Shown piece after piece: positions 21,871-33,585 of a DNA stretch of 64,000 bases. Position 1 is the first letter of the stretch. Every line of letters starts with the position of its first letter. The notes under the pieces are model-generated. The model was given only the letters and a program-made list of their open reading frames with translations, did no database searches and was not told the origin of the DNA. Source of the stretch: Isoetes taiwanensis (Eukaryota > Streptophyta > Lycopodiopsida > Isoetales > Isoetaceae); NCBI GenBank assembly GCA_021234155.1, contig JAJEKV010000006.1:9391003-9455002 (forward strand), written 5' to 3'. Both the position numbers and the translations under genes were made by a program.

Positions 21871-23270
21871 TTATCCTATTAATTGAGTTAGATGAAATCC
21901 TACAATTAATTCTTATTGTGTTTCTAATAGTAGTTGAATAGTTGTTGGAGGCACACAATTATTCAAAGATCTTTGAAGCAATGCCCAATAAATTCCCATT
22001 AATCCCACCCTTTGACTAAAGGAAATCTCAACACTCCCATTCATACTCACATGAGAATATTTCTTCAAAGCCTCACCATGCATCTAAAAGAAATATAAAT
22101 CAAATTATAGTCTTCAAATATATACACAATCTTCACGCATTTTATGTTCAATATCTTTAGTAGGAAATTCTACTTTGTAATTTACAAATTCCAAAGAATA
22201 AGGTATTCAATGTGGCAAAACTTTCCAGATTTGCAAAATGAGATTTATAAGTTGTCCTAAGTCAGAAGATATAAAAGGCGCTATGCCGTAGACTTCAAAC
22301 AATGTGTATCTTATCTTAAAGGAAGAGTAACCGCGGCGTCAAAAGAAAGCCTTGGAGTCATATGAAGAGACATGGAGTTCAGGTTGATGAATTCGTTAGA
22401 TGCATCGGGTCAAAAGAATTTAACATCTTAGATCAATGTTTTGTGCAAATATTCTTTACTTAGGATGATAAATACAGCAAGTGATAGGTCAACATCAGGT
22501 CAAGTGTCTCAGATCAAAATTTTGTTATCAACCATACTGTATTAAGGATGTAAATATATAAGGTAATAGATCGACATCAATCAAAACAATTTGGAAGGTC
22601 AAGGTAAAAAATTATCAGAAAATAGGGGAAAAAAAATTTAGCTTAGTGTTTATCAGAAACACCTACATCTTTTAGGGTACAGATTGATATTCAATACAAC
22701 AAAAAAAACTTAAATTTTCTGCTAGCTATTTCTTTATCTGTCTCAATTGATAAAGCTTGCGCAAAAAGCATGCCTCTTTTATTTTGGCAGTAACAAATAT
22801 TGAATTGGTCTCTTTTTGTTGGTCGTTAACGGTTCCCGTTATTAAGTAGTAAATTTGATATTTTTCTATTCAATTTCATATAATCCTTGCATTGTCTCCA
22901 TTTAAAATACCTCCATTTTCTATCAACTAGGTTGTATCCTAAGGAATAATAATAGACATCATTTACAACCCCTCTATATCTTGCCATGTCTTCATGGGTA
23001 ACCTTGCCCTTTGAATAGGCTCAAATCTAAAATATTATACAACAAATTGGCACACACTAATTATACCATAACCAAACTCTTTAGCTCATGTACATTGCAT
23101 GCCATTCTATGAACAAGATCGAACTCAAAACCTATTTCTATATGAACCCATGGCTTGATTAAACATCAAGTGCTAAGAAATTAGATCGTACGACATGAAA
23201 TAAATGCAAGACAACAAAGCACGTATGTACATTATAATCTGTCTCTATAAACTAGGTATTTATCTGTCAA
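21871..23270. other. AT-rich intergenic DNA
   Basis: No gene seen. A pair of diverged repeats of about 100 bases lies at 22395-22590 (GGTCAA, AGATCAA and AGGATG words recur in order). Confidence 0.5.
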
Positions 23271-23273
23271 GGT

Positions 23274-23515
23274 TAGAAGAAGAAGAAGAAGAAGAAGAAG
23301 AAGAAGAAGAAGATTTTAACGTCACGCCACAAGGCAGCGTCCTATCGGACATGTGACACTTTACAACACACCCAGATGGGTCCTGCCCCCACCACTTTAC
23401 ATTGCTGAAGTGGGTCCTTCCCCCACAAACTTTACATTGCATGGCCACTTTCACAACGAGGCGTTGAACCCGTGACCTTGGGTATGGCAGTTTAACGTCT
23501 TACCACTAGTATCGT
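23274..23515 (-). mobile_element. tRNA-derived SINE with AAG tail
   Basis: On the minus strand the head reads TAGTGGTAAGACG (A-box-like). About 35 bases on comes GGTTCAACGCC, an exact match to the Pol III B box GGTTCRANNCC (plus coordinates 23460-23470). A body with two GGACCCA...GGACCCATCTGGGT blocks follows, then GCTGCCTTGTGGCGTGACGT and TAAAATC, then a (TTC)13 tail. Length about 240. This is the normal build of a tRNA SINE, moved by a partner LINE. Related pieces lie at 18195-18272 and 19430-19512. I could not find clear target duplications. Confidence 0.8.
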
Positions 23516-23829
23516 GCATCTATTATATAGGTGCCATCAAATTGAGAAAACAAAATAAAACTAATGAAACTGGAAGATCACTTGTCTATCCTGAAATCAA
23601 GCTAGAACAAGTGACTTCTCATGCTTCCATGCATTTATTATAGGCATTGGATGTGCATTTTTTTGTTTAAAAATATGTTGTGTAGTATGGTCTAATACAC
23701 CCATTAATTAGCCGTTTATATACATAGACGTGCATACAGGAATACAGAGTGGCCAAATATACCTAAGAAACAAATTAACGTCGCAATGCATTAACTTCAT
23801 GAGACCCAGCTCAAAATGCATGTAGCTCA
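23516..23829. other. no recognised gene
   Basis: AT-rich. It may be the decayed 3' coding end of the Copia-like element whose polypurine tract follows. Confidence 0.4.
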
Positions 23830-24640
23830 CAAGGGAGGAGTGTGATCATGTGGGACTTAGGCCATCGAATTCCTCTTATTGAGAGCTTTTCAATGAGCAG
23901 TACTCTGGCATTGTTTTATCGTGGTGGGACTCATGTCATCATATTTAATAGAATGTTGAAAGAGTATCAAAGAATCTTGAGGGAAGATCTAAGAATATTT
24001 ATCTTCAAGAAATCTATAAGAATCTGGCAGAATCTAAGAATTTTAACATAACCTTAGCGACTCATGAGGAATCTCACTAAATTTAACAAAATCTTTGATA
24101 ATCTTTATATAATATCTCTAACATATAATTATAATAGGGTAAATTCTAGAAAATTCTATAATTAAACATTAAAATATAAATATTTCAATGGTGCGTGTAA
24201 TAGAAGCTACTAGAACATTTTAAAGGAAGGAATCATTTCTAGAAACTGCTGTCTAAAAGGTACGGAGGACTTTTCAGAAGCTACTTTGAAACGTCTCGCG
24301 CCTTCTGGAATGATCTAGAGAGGTATGTGTCCTCTTATAAAAGGGAGGAGGCCGCCGCGATAAATTTCTTGTAACTATAGTGTACATGCTGGATATGCTG
24401 GATATATAAGATGTTGGATTCCAGCGTAATTTAGATGGCGAGGGCTTGATCGCCTCAACGATGAAGATGATGTCACGGCGCCTCTTCTAGAATATCTAGC
24501 ATTTTTTGTTCGTTCCATTGGCCTCTCTTTGATGGAGGAGTCTAATGGCCTAGGTTTTATCTAATGCACGCTCCGTCCTCCTCTTCTTTCCTGCTGTGCC
24601 CTAACCCTCTTGGTAATTGATTGGATCAGAGTTACCATGG
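23830..24640 (+). mobile_element. Copia-like polypurine tract and 3' LTR
   Basis: AAGGGAGGAG (23830-23839) is a polypurine tract followed at once by TGTGATCATGTGGGAC, the way many plant Copia 3' LTRs begin. About 500 bases on is a core promoter, CTTATAAAAGGGAGGAGG (TATA at 24336-24343), as expected in the U3/R part of an LTR. The region to about 24640 has the base composition and lack of ORFs of an LTR. I could not define the right border. No pol domain is seen upstream, so only the 3' end of the element is left. A diverged related piece lies near 31255-31340 (CATTTCTAGAAACTG shared). Confidence 0.5.
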
Positions 24641-25250
24641 ATCATGTTCGATTCTGTAAGCACCATTAAATTTGTCCAACAGTAAACTTCCACGGAGTAG
24701 ATATTTATATGCGTTTTTTAGTTCAAGAATGAACTTGAACCAATTCAATTGACTGATCGATTCATTTGCAATAATTATGACTGACCTGCCCACCATTGAT
24801 TGCAAAAAGTTCAAGGAATATGATTTTTCCTTCCCACTTTGATCCAAAGGTCATTATTGGCTTGCACAAATCCACCTCATGTGTGGCATCACATGAGATG
24901 GCATGCATGTAACTAACGCAATTAAAGAAAAAAGTGCAACTTCCTACTATGGGGGAAACTTTTCCTTACTCTATCAAAGCTCGAGAATGATGCCTCAACA
25001 TTGAAAGTTCATTAAGGTAACTCAATTATATATCTTTAGATGAGAAGAGGAAGAGAAACTTACAGTCCTCAACATGCAAATTAGCATTCTTCTTCTAATT
25101 AGAAAGGCCAAAGAAACAACGTCCAAAATAGAAATGACTAAAATAAACTACAAATCCTTTTTAAGGTAGGTATTTCTTATCAGACTCTTGTATGAAAGTC
25201 CTTGTTTTTTGTTATCACTATTTGTGCAGGCTGATCACTAATTATAGTAC
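24641..25250. other. no recognised gene
   Basis: AT-rich; the frame at 24632-24847 (minus) has no motif. Confidence 0.4.
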
Positions 25251-25254
25251 TGGT

Positions 25255-25420
25255 GGTACTGATAACTCAGTACTATTCCACCTATATAAGCTGGCCTTGG
25301 CCTTACATGCCAAATATCTGACCTCGGACTTACAACCTTGGTCACACATTTTTGGTTATTAGCCTTGGCTAGACCGATAACCTTACCTTATAAACTATAA
25401 ATTGGCATAAGAATAGATCC
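25255..25420 (+). repeat. half copy of a fold-back element
   Basis: It matches the right arm of the fold-back at 30371-30585: CCAAATATCTG, TTACAACC, CATTTTTGGTTAT and GACCGATAACC occur in the same order, with about 75-80% identity by eye. The left arm is missing. Confidence 0.65.
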
Positions 25421-27082
25421 ATTCTGTCATTGGCTAACTTTACGTAATTATTGCCCATGGGCAAGCCATTCTTCATACACCTCTTCCTGAACTGCTATTC
25501 ATTCAAGTGCCTTTGCCTGGTTCTTTTCTCTAGCAAATACATGCAAAGGATTGAGCCACTATTCAACAATCTTGTCTTCAATTTGTCTTTTTTCTATGCG
25601 TGGTTTCTTTTAAATGTGTAGAACTGTTACAACATCCTTATTGCCAGATCTGCTTCAATGTGATCCTGTGTCAGTGCAATAAAAGGATAAATACATGAGT
25701 ACTAATTCATGGCAAACGTCCAATATAATCTACCAGCGATAAAAACAATATAAATGCTTTAATTACCATTTGTTGCCCCTAGATCTTATTCACTCCTTGG
25801 TACAGTGGATTCGTTTGAAAAAAATGCAACAAGAAAAAATCTGAATAGATTGCGAAACATGTCCTTTCTGAAGGCTTGGCAAAAGTAGAAACGAGGAGAA
25901 GCTGCACTCATGGCCCCTGTTATGGTGAAGACATGTTTATATTTAAGCGCTATCACAAAGGCTCATTTCAGTACTAGAACATTGTCCACAATGGATGTTG
26001 CTTCCTCCCATGCATAAGACTCCTGCCTGACTATGTGCCTTGATGTTGGATGTGCCATTATCGCATTATAAATCTCTAGGGGCAAAAAGAAGGCAAGTGA
26101 TCATAGCTCACATCATCATAGCTCACATGAGACAGATGGGCAATGCTTCCAGTTTTTGTCATGTCTCATCCTTAAGCTTGACTATCCATCGAATTCATCC
26201 TACAAAGGAGTTTGATGCAGAGGACGTGTACTAAAATTGTTGCGGAGATCTATGTCCAAACAATCTAGACCTTTGGCCACAAGCTATGGGACTTAAAAGA
26301 TCACAAATGGTCAAGATTTCAAAAATATTGATTAGCCATCTCCATGGATTAAGTTAAAGGGCCCCTTCACGGGTGCGAATGTAAAAGAGTAGACGACTGC
26401 CTTGACAATATGGGCTAGTTGCAGTAAAACCTCCTCTAATTTAAGAAGTGCAAAGTGCTAATGTCATCTGGTCTTTCCATCAAAATAAAAAATCTCTTGG
26501 AAGTGGCTTCATGTTCCACTTCGTAAGATGCAATTTTTGCTCACCTCTATGGTCAGTTACAGGCCAAAACATACCTCAGCGACAACACACATAATTGTGC
26601 ACGTGATGCCCTTTTTTGTCATCTGCTATTTGCCTCCCCAAGCTTGGCCCATTAAATCAGTTTGCATCCACTAGAACCATCTGACAAGCAGTTTATTGAG
26701 AAATGTATGGAATAATTGTCTTCCATTGTAATGCTGCTGAAAGAAAAAACGCCCTTGTTTAAATCTTGAAAAGCTTTGAAACAAAATCTTTCAAATTTGA
26801 CATACATCTCTCCAGGAAACAATCTATTCACCTTCAAAATGTAAGAATTGTCCAGGAATTCCATATCCACTTAGCTTCACTAGAGTACTGCTAGAAAAAG
26901 ATTAGACAAGCTAAGTCACTAAAAACTGGACGTCAAAGTGACATAACAAAGAAGTTAATTACCTTTGGATTGGTGAGACATTGTCTAGAAAAGATGCTGA
27001 AGTTTTCAATTAGCAAGAAGCTCAAGTTTGTTGCCATCATTTCATGGTGAAAGCTGCAACCATTGCATTTGTAGAACACAAC
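25421..27082. other. region downstream of the PPR gene
   Basis: I looked on the minus strand for the remaining E/E+/DYW part of the PPR protein and did not find it. The frame 26652-26870 has no PPR-related motif. Small exact duplication of ATCATAGCTCACAT at 26099-26127. Confidence 0.5.
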
Positions 27083-29914
27083 TTAAATTACCTTCGTCAT
27101 AGCATATTCTGCCAGTTCGGGCTCACCATGGATGTTACACGCTCCAAGAAAAGCCAGCCAAATTACTGCATCTGGGTTAAATGGCATTGCAGCAATAATG
27201 TCCTTTGCCTCATCCAACCATCCTGTACGGCCAAGCAAATCAATGATGCACGCATAATGATCACAAGTGGGCTCAGTCCCTGGAACTAGAGACATGGATT
27301 CAAAAAAATGATGGCCTTCATCCAATAAACCAGCATGGCTACACGCTGTAAGAACTGACAATAAGGTAACCTTGTTCGGATTCCAGCCCTGGTCTAACAT
27401 TTTTGCAAATAGCCTGATACCCTCTTCAGCATAACCATGTTCAGCATATCCAGTAATCATCACAGTCCACATAACTACATCAGGATCTGGAATTTTGTTA
27501 AAGACTTGCCGCGCATCCTGAATGCTTCCACATTTTGCATACATGCGAACAAGTGTACTGCAGATAAAAACATCCAGATCCATTTCACCATTAAGGACAT
27601 GAGTATGGATGCGCTTACCACAACCAAGAGCACCGATATTAGCACATGCACACAAAATGTCGATATAAGTGAGCTTATTTAGATTAAGACCATCTTGTTC
27701 TAATCTTTCAAATAGCTTAATGACCAAGTCATTGTCACCACTCTTCATATACATTGAGACTAACACTGACCATGAAAACATATTATATACAGCCATACTT
27801 TCAAACACCCGACTAGCATTTTCGAAGGCTCCAATCTTAGCGTACATGTCCACAACCAGGTTTTCCACGAAAACATCTACCAGCCCTGACTTAATGAAGT
27901 TGGAGTGAATGTGTTTACCTGATGCAAGATCGCCTGCCCTAGCACATGCACTTAAAACAATAATATACGTCAGGTTATTGGGATATAAATCCTGTTCCTG
28001 CATGTGCTTAAATAATTTCACCGCCTCATTGCCATTTGAACTTTGACCATATGCAGAAATCAATGCTGTCCAAAGCACCGTGTCTTGTGTAGAAATTCCT
28101 TCAAATACCTTGCATGCATCATCGACACTTCCACATTCAGAATACATATCAATTAAAGCACTTCCAACATGGTGATTCACTTCTACTTGACCTTTTAAAA
28201 GGCTGGCATGAAAACACCTCCCATATATTATGTTTTCCAAAGAAACAAATGCAGAAAATATATCAACATATGCCACGTTATCAGGTCTCACCCCATAGTG
28301 TTGCATTTCTTTGAAGAGCATGTAAGCGATTCTTCCATGCCCATTCTCAGCATACCCTGCAATTATTGTAGTCCATGAAATCACATCTCGTAGTGGTATA
28401 GTCTCCAACAACGCGTGTGCGTATGTAATATTTCCGCATCTAGAATACATGTTTACAAGAGCATTTGTGACAAGAACATCATGCAGAAATTGGGCTTTGA
28501 TTACAGTGCCATGGATATGCTTTCCCCAAGCCAGAGAGCATGCATTGCCACAGGCCGTAATAGCAGTGACGTATGTGCATAAGTCTGGATCTATACAATG
28601 TCTACGCATTTGGGAAAATATGCCAATAGCTTCATAATCATACCCATTAGCAAGGTGTCCTGAAATTAGACTATTCCATGAGCCAACATGTTGCACTGAT
28701 TGGACAGCAAATATATGGTGTGCATTCCACAGGCTTCCCCAATTGGAATACATACCAATAAGAGCATTACTCACATAGAAATCTGACTGCAATCCAGATT
28801 TCACAATACATGCATGGGCCCACTTGCCCCATTCTACACTGGGGCAGCCCCCTGCTATACTTACATATGTAACTTTGTTTGGAATTGAGCCATACTGAAG
28901 CATTTGTTCAAATAATTCGATAGCTCTCTTCTTATCCCCGTGCTCTACATGTCCTGAAATCATTGCAGTCCATGACACAATATCTCGTTTAACCATTCTG
29001 TCAAAAATTTGGCAAGCCGCCATAACAAACCCACATTTCAAATACATGGCAATAAGGGCATTTAATATGAATATATCTAAATTGAACCCAGATAAAAGAA
29101 GATCAGCATGAAGATGCTTTCCGAGATTTATTAGTCCCTTAATAGAGCATACACTCAAAACGTTGGTGTATGTAACTTCGTTTGCCATCTTATCATGTTG
29201 CACTTTCCTAAATAATTGAAAAACTTCATTTTCATCCCCATACTCAGAATATCCAGTAATTAGAGTATTCCAGGAGACTATGTCACGTATAGATGATCTG
29301 TCAAACACTTGTACGGCCATCTCGAGACACTTGCATTTCACATACATCTGAACAAGTGCATTTCCAACAAAAACATTTGATTTTATTTGTGCCTTCAACA
29401 GATGGACATGAACATATTTGCCCTGACCTAGAGACCCCGCAGTTGAACATGAACATAAAATGCTGACATAAGTGACTTCATTTGGCACGGAATTCTGCTG
29501 TAGCATTTCACCAAAGAGCTTGAATGCTTGATTCAAATATCCATGGTTCACGTAACCACCAATGATCATTGTCCAAGTAAACACATCTATTTCAGCCATA
29601 TTGTCAAATAGTTGACTTGCATCCACTATACTTCCACACTTCACATACATATTCAGGAGGCAATTTGCCAAGAAGGTGCTTGGGATAAGGGATGATTTGA
29701 TAATGTGAGCATGCACTTGACGCCCCTCTATCAGAGCCTTTTTTTTTGTACATACTTGCAACGCAGAGATGTAAGTTTCTGTCAAATTTCGTATCTCAGA
29801 TAATGCAACTCGATCACACAAATAACGTTCATGCAAGGTCCTAACTCTAACGGAATCCTCCCTTCCATCCTTTGTTGACCATGTGAACCTGCTCACATTT
29901 TCATTCAATTGCAC
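27083..29914 (-). CDS. PLS-class pentatricopeptide repeat protein
   Basis: One uninterrupted frame of 943 codons encodes about 25 PPR motifs in repeating P-L-S order. The signature words are GKxxHAxxIKSGL, NALIxMYxKCGSxxDAxxVF, DxVSWTxMIxGYxEHG and EAxxLFxxMQxxGxxPNxxTY. PPR proteins of this class bind organellar RNA one base per motif and mostly act in C-to-U or U-to-C editing, splicing or stabilisation in mitochondria or plastids. The last part, HYACIIDLLGRTGWLDEAKD followed by AIWLAFLGACNIHGEPELAE-like sequence, is the start of an E1 domain, but the protein ends VI* a few residues on. No E2, E+ or DYW is seen. AAG|GTAATT at the end could be a splice donor to a missing exon. An N-terminal targeting peptide is not obvious, though the first 40 residues are Arg/Ser-rich. 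Confidence 0.92.
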   Translation of the reverse strand: MQLNENVSRFTWSTKDGREDSVRVRTLHERYLCDRVALSEIRNLTETYISALQVCTKKKALIEGRQVHAHIIKSSLIPSTFLANCLLNMYVKCGSIVDASQLFDNMAEIDVFTWTMIIGGYVNHGYLNQAFKLFGEMLQQNSVPNEVTYVSILCSCSTAGSLGQGKYVHVHLLKAQIKSNVFVGNALVQMYVKCKCLEMAVQVFDRSSIRDIVSWNTLITGYSEYGDENEVFQLFRKVQHDKMANEVTYTNVLSVCSIKGLINLGKHLHADLLLSGFNLDIFILNALIAMYLKCGFVMAACQIFDRMVKRDIVSWTAMISGHVEHGDKKRAIELFEQMLQYGSIPNKVTYVSIAGGCPSVEWGKWAHACIVKSGLQSDFYVSNALIGMYSNWGSLWNAHHIFAVQSVQHVGSWNSLISGHLANGYDYEAIGIFSQMRRHCIDPDLCTYVTAITACGNACSLAWGKHIHGTVIKAQFLHDVLVTNALVNMYSRCGNITYAHALLETIPLRDVISWTTIIAGYAENGHGRIAYMLFKEMQHYGVRPDNVAYVDIFSAFVSLENIIYGRCFHASLLKGQVEVNHHVGSALIDMYSECGSVDDACKVFEGISTQDTVLWTALISAYGQSSNGNEAVKLFKHMQEQDLYPNNLTYIIVLSACARAGDLASGKHIHSNFIKSGLVDVFVENLVVDMYAKIGAFENASRVFESMAVYNMFSWSVLVSMYMKSGDNDLVIKLFERLEQDGLNLNKLTYIDILCACANIGALGCGKRIHTHVLNGEMDLDVFICSTLVRMYAKCGSIQDARQVFNKIPDPDVVMWTVMITGYAEHGYAEEGIRLFAKMLDQGWNPNKVTLLSVLTACSHAGLLDEGHHFFESMSLVPGTEPTCDHYACIIDLLGRTGWLDEAKDIIAAMPFNPDAVIWLAFLGACNIHGEPELAEYAMTKVI

Positions 29915-30370
29915 AAAAGTTTATCTAGAATTCAACCAAATAACATTAAATTCAAACATTGAGGACGTAAAGAATACCAGTTTGTGCTTCGGACTGGAGA
30001 TAGACAACTATGAAGCTGAAGCCCAAACGCAGCCTCCGCTGTTATGGACATGGATTCCATCCTGGTTAAGATTCATTTCTTATTTCTGGTTGGAAATTTT
30101 TTAATGCTTGGCAAAGGGGCAAATCCATTCTATTAACTTGGAGACCCTCGATTTGTCATTAGAAAAGATGAAATAAATATTATGAATTTGTCATGAGATA
30201 GGTGCCCAATCTCCGGTAAACAGAAGAACAACTTTAGCAAGCTCTTTATTGTGGTTATGATATCAACATGAACCCCATGATGATTTGCCTGTTAACAACG
30301 TCGAGAGGTTTGCTCGTTAACAACGTCCAGAGGTTTGATGAGAGAATAAGTTGTCTTATGAAACAAGCAC
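29915..30370. other. upstream region of the PPR gene
   Basis: Presumed 5' leader and promoter of the minus-strand PPR gene. No clear TATA box or other gene seen. Confidence 0.4.
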
Positions 30371-30585
30371 GGTAAGGTAAGGTTATCGGTCCTGGCCGAG
30401 GCTGATAACCAAAAATGCGTGACGAGGCTGTCCGAGGCCAGATATTTGCACGTAAGACTGAGGCCCGCTAGGGCTGAAGGCCGGGTCGAGGCCTTACGTG
30501 CAAATATCTGGCCGAGGACGTACAACCGAGGCCATGCATTTTTGGTTATCAACCGAGGCAAAGACCGATAACCACCTTATCGGGC
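30371..30585. mobile_element. fold-back (long inverted repeat) element
   Basis: Two arms of about 85 bases in inverse orientation surround a spacer of about 36 bases. Outer arm words are GGTTATCGGTC (left) and GACCGATAACC (right). Next are ATAACCAAAAATGC and GCATTTTTGGTTAT. The innermost arms are GGCCAGATATTTGCACGTAAG in the left arm and its inverse in the right arm, nearly perfect. No coding capacity. It is a MITE-like or foldback element; the superfamily is unknown and target duplications are not clear. Confidence 0.8.
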
Positions 30586-31079
30586 TGATAACTAGTTATC
30601 ACTCCTAGTAGTGATAACTTAATTATCGGACTCTCCCTTAGAGTTCCATAAGGATAAAACACAAGCTTTTCTTTGTGATGATCTTGGTGATATGTGATGA
30701 TTTTGAATCTAAGGTCACAAATATGCACTAATTGTGAACCAAATTTCACACCATCCCTAATATATAATTGTAATAGGGTCAACAAGGGGGCAGCTTAAAT
30801 GCCATTTATGAAAATTTATAGTGTATTTGGAAAAGACGGAGACCGGTAGTCTTCAAAGATCTAGATGTGGTAGATGACCATGTTCTCCAATATGCTCAAG
30901 GTAGCATTGCTAAGTCTTATTATTGTCCTTCACTTGCCCCTCGTAAGAGGCGCTTGATCTTTGAGGAGTATTTGGATATGCATTCTTAGGCATAGACAGG
31001 TTATTTCACTCAGTGGATCCATGCGTATCCTCTGAGATTTTATTCCTTTTAAATTGTACTTGGCTTCTGATTAAATAAA

Positions 31080-31205
31080 GACTGACAATGTTGCTGCTGC
31101 TTATAAGGGTATGTATTGGGCCAGATTTAAAGGTCAACGTATAGTCTATCTTAAATTAGATTTTGCCAAGGCATATGACAGTGTGGATTGAGAATTTCTA
31201 GAAAA
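31080..31205 (+). pseudogene. LINE reverse transcriptase fragment
   Basis: One frame reads GQRIVYLKLDFAKAYDSVD* and EFLEK. This is RT motif A with the first catalytic Asp (LDFAKAYDSVDW in intact L1-type elements), with TGG changed to TGA. Only this block is left. Confidence 0.75.
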
Positions 31206-31949
31206 AAAGCCTCTTGACATTGGGCTTTGGTCAGCAGTTCACCAGAAGGCAACAGTCATTTCTAGAAACTGTTGTTGCAGGTTATGAAAGGTCGTACTTC
31301 TTCTAGAAGCGTAGATTGCAGGTTTTGGAAGGATCTAGTGTTCTGTTTGACTTCGTCCAAAGAGGGGTTGGACGTGTTACTTGAATCAAAGTTGCAGTTG
31401 AAGGCATCGATGATGTATGGAAAGGTCTCAGACGAGTTAGTAGCAGGCCGGGATTAGTACCAGATCACAATTTGAAGTTTGCAGATAACAGGAGCCAAGG
31501 CGAAGGTTATAGCTGCATATGTAGAAGTGTTCAAGTACAGTATGAGGATGATAAGCCACCTCCTACACCAAAGGTGTCAAAAAAGTGTTAGAATATTGAG
31601 TATTAGACTTATAAAATATGATAAACATGTATTAGATTGCATGCATGTACATGCACATGCGCATGCACGCATGTGATTGCATGCACAACTTTTGTATAGT
31701 ATGCATATGCATTGAGATTTATTTATTGTATATATATGGGATGTGAATAAAGGAGAAAGTGTCTTGGTTTGGTGAAGGATCTTGTTTATTGTTCTCCTCT
31801 ACCTATTCTCTACAAAAAAGTGCAGGCTTTAGGCATGCATGTCAAGCATGATATGATACAAATCTCGCGGCCATTATGGGAGAAGCATCTCACCTTATGC
31901 TGGAGAAATGTTGCATTTATGTAGTATAATCGAAACATAAAGGGGGTAT
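31206..31949. other. mixed repeat debris, no recognised gene
   Basis: 31255-31340 resembles part of the LTR at 24230-24320. The rest, including CATG/CATGCA-rich 31630-31700, shows no gene. Confidence 0.4.
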
Positions 31950-33585
31950 AAGTTGTGGGACAGATTGAGACAGCTGGGGACCCCCGTCGACTTGCAGAAT
32001 GCTATATACAGACTATACGAGGCTTGCTCCGGTCGTCTCACACTATCGGAGGAGCCCGTTGTTAGTAGCATTGGGGTGCGCCAGGGCTGCCCTCTATCCC
32101 CGACGCTTCGGCTTGTACATTGACCAGCTAGAAGAATGGCTAATGAGCACCTGGGGAGGCTCAGTTGATGCACCACATAATCCGGCAACTCATATATGCC
32201 GATGATGTTGACCCCTGCCGCATATACCCCGAGGACATGCAACGCCACCTCCGGATGCTTTGGACACTTTCTCGCCAATTCACCGGCATGAGAGTTAACT
32301 TGGCCAAGACGAGGGTGCTTTGGTCCCATCATCCCGCACCCACGCCTTCCCTCGCTCACTTACCGTAGGCGTAGTGGAGGTGGCTCGATCTTATAAGTAT
32401 TTGGGCATTGAGTTTTCTACTACCACACACCGGGATGCATCCATCGTTACGGGTCACCGCAGGCTGGAAAGCCTTGTATGCAATGCAAAACAACAAATAC
32501 AAGGCGTAGCCAGATGCATGGGGTCACCAGCACACTTGTTCGTGGCCTTGGTTGAACCGGGTCCTCCTCTATGGGGCGGTGTGGGGGCCGCTGATATCCC
32601 TCACCACTTGGAACGATCTAGAGCAGTACGTAAGGCCTTCTTGGCCCGGGCCTTTCGGAGTGAAATCCACGGTCCCATATCGGATCTTGCTCCAGAGACA
32701 GGCTTCCTTCCATTACTGAGGGCCGCTACTGAACGTCACATTATTTACTTCCGTAAGGTGGTGGCTATGGATGAAGCCCGGCCCAACCTTGCTTTGGGGC
32801 AAAGGGCGATGGGCCCGCAATGACTCAAAGCCCTTTGGAAAGACAAGCAAGCCCGTTGGTTCTCGCGATGGAATGTGCGGGCACACGTATGTGGACCAAA
32901 GCATACATCGAAGGAACGCTACGCCTTTGAAGCAAAGATTTGGATGCTTGCTTCATGGCCAAGCTTTGGGATGCAGGCCCCCTACATGTCAAGGTGGCAA
33001 ATTATCGACAGCGAAAGTTAATCCCATGCTCACGAGGGGCCTCACACCACTACCGCGCACCCATCTACCCATGAAAAAGCGCATGATTGCTTCCATTCGC
33101 GACGGGTGCACACCACCTCTCCGCGATTGAGACAGGGGAGATGGATTCGAGCCGCAGCGTGAGGACGAGTCCGCCGGTCTTTGTCAACAGGCGCCATTGA
33201 TGATGAAAGTCTCGCCCTCCAGGCTGTCCGGCCGCATTCGAGCATATCCTGGCTCGGTATGCTCTTAGTTGTGCCCCATCAGGCCCGCATGAGCTCACCG
33301 AGCACGACCTCCAGAGGCTTGTTGGGATCAGACCTCCCGGAGGTAATGGATCTGGGACTTTCGCTTATGCCCCCCGTCCGACATTAACCTCACTGCACTT
33401 GTGATTATGTCTATAATCGTGGCAAAGATGTTAGCATCCTTATTGCTACTAAGGTTTTCCCAAAACCCTTGGGCTGGGGGGTTTTAATCCCGTAGTAATA
33501 CGCTTTCTTTGCTCTCTCTTTGTATTTGGGTCCCATAGGCCAGTTGGTCTCCGTGGACGATAAAATCATATTCTATTCTATTCTT
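31950..33585 (+). mobile_element. 5'-truncated LINE, RT to 3' end
   Basis: Reverse transcriptase appears across several frames: LCDRLRQLGTPVDLQNAI-like sequence, GVRQGCPLSPT (shifted near 32100), FGLYIDQLEEWL and the catalytic box LIYADDVD at 32195-32206. Next are LSRQFTGMRVNLAKTRVLW, YKYLGIEFST and the C-terminal ERHIIYFRKVVAMDEARPNL. It ends with GGGTCCCATAGGCC...CTCCGTGGACGATAAAATC and an ATTCT-rich tail near 33585. Several shifts and stops make it inactive. The copies at 47094-47345 and 56236-58860 belong to the same family. Confidence 0.85.

Noticed and set aside
26652-26870. Frame below the PPR gene as its missing C-terminal exon
   Set aside because: No E2, E+ or DYW residues such as the CxxCH or HSE motifs; text unrelated.
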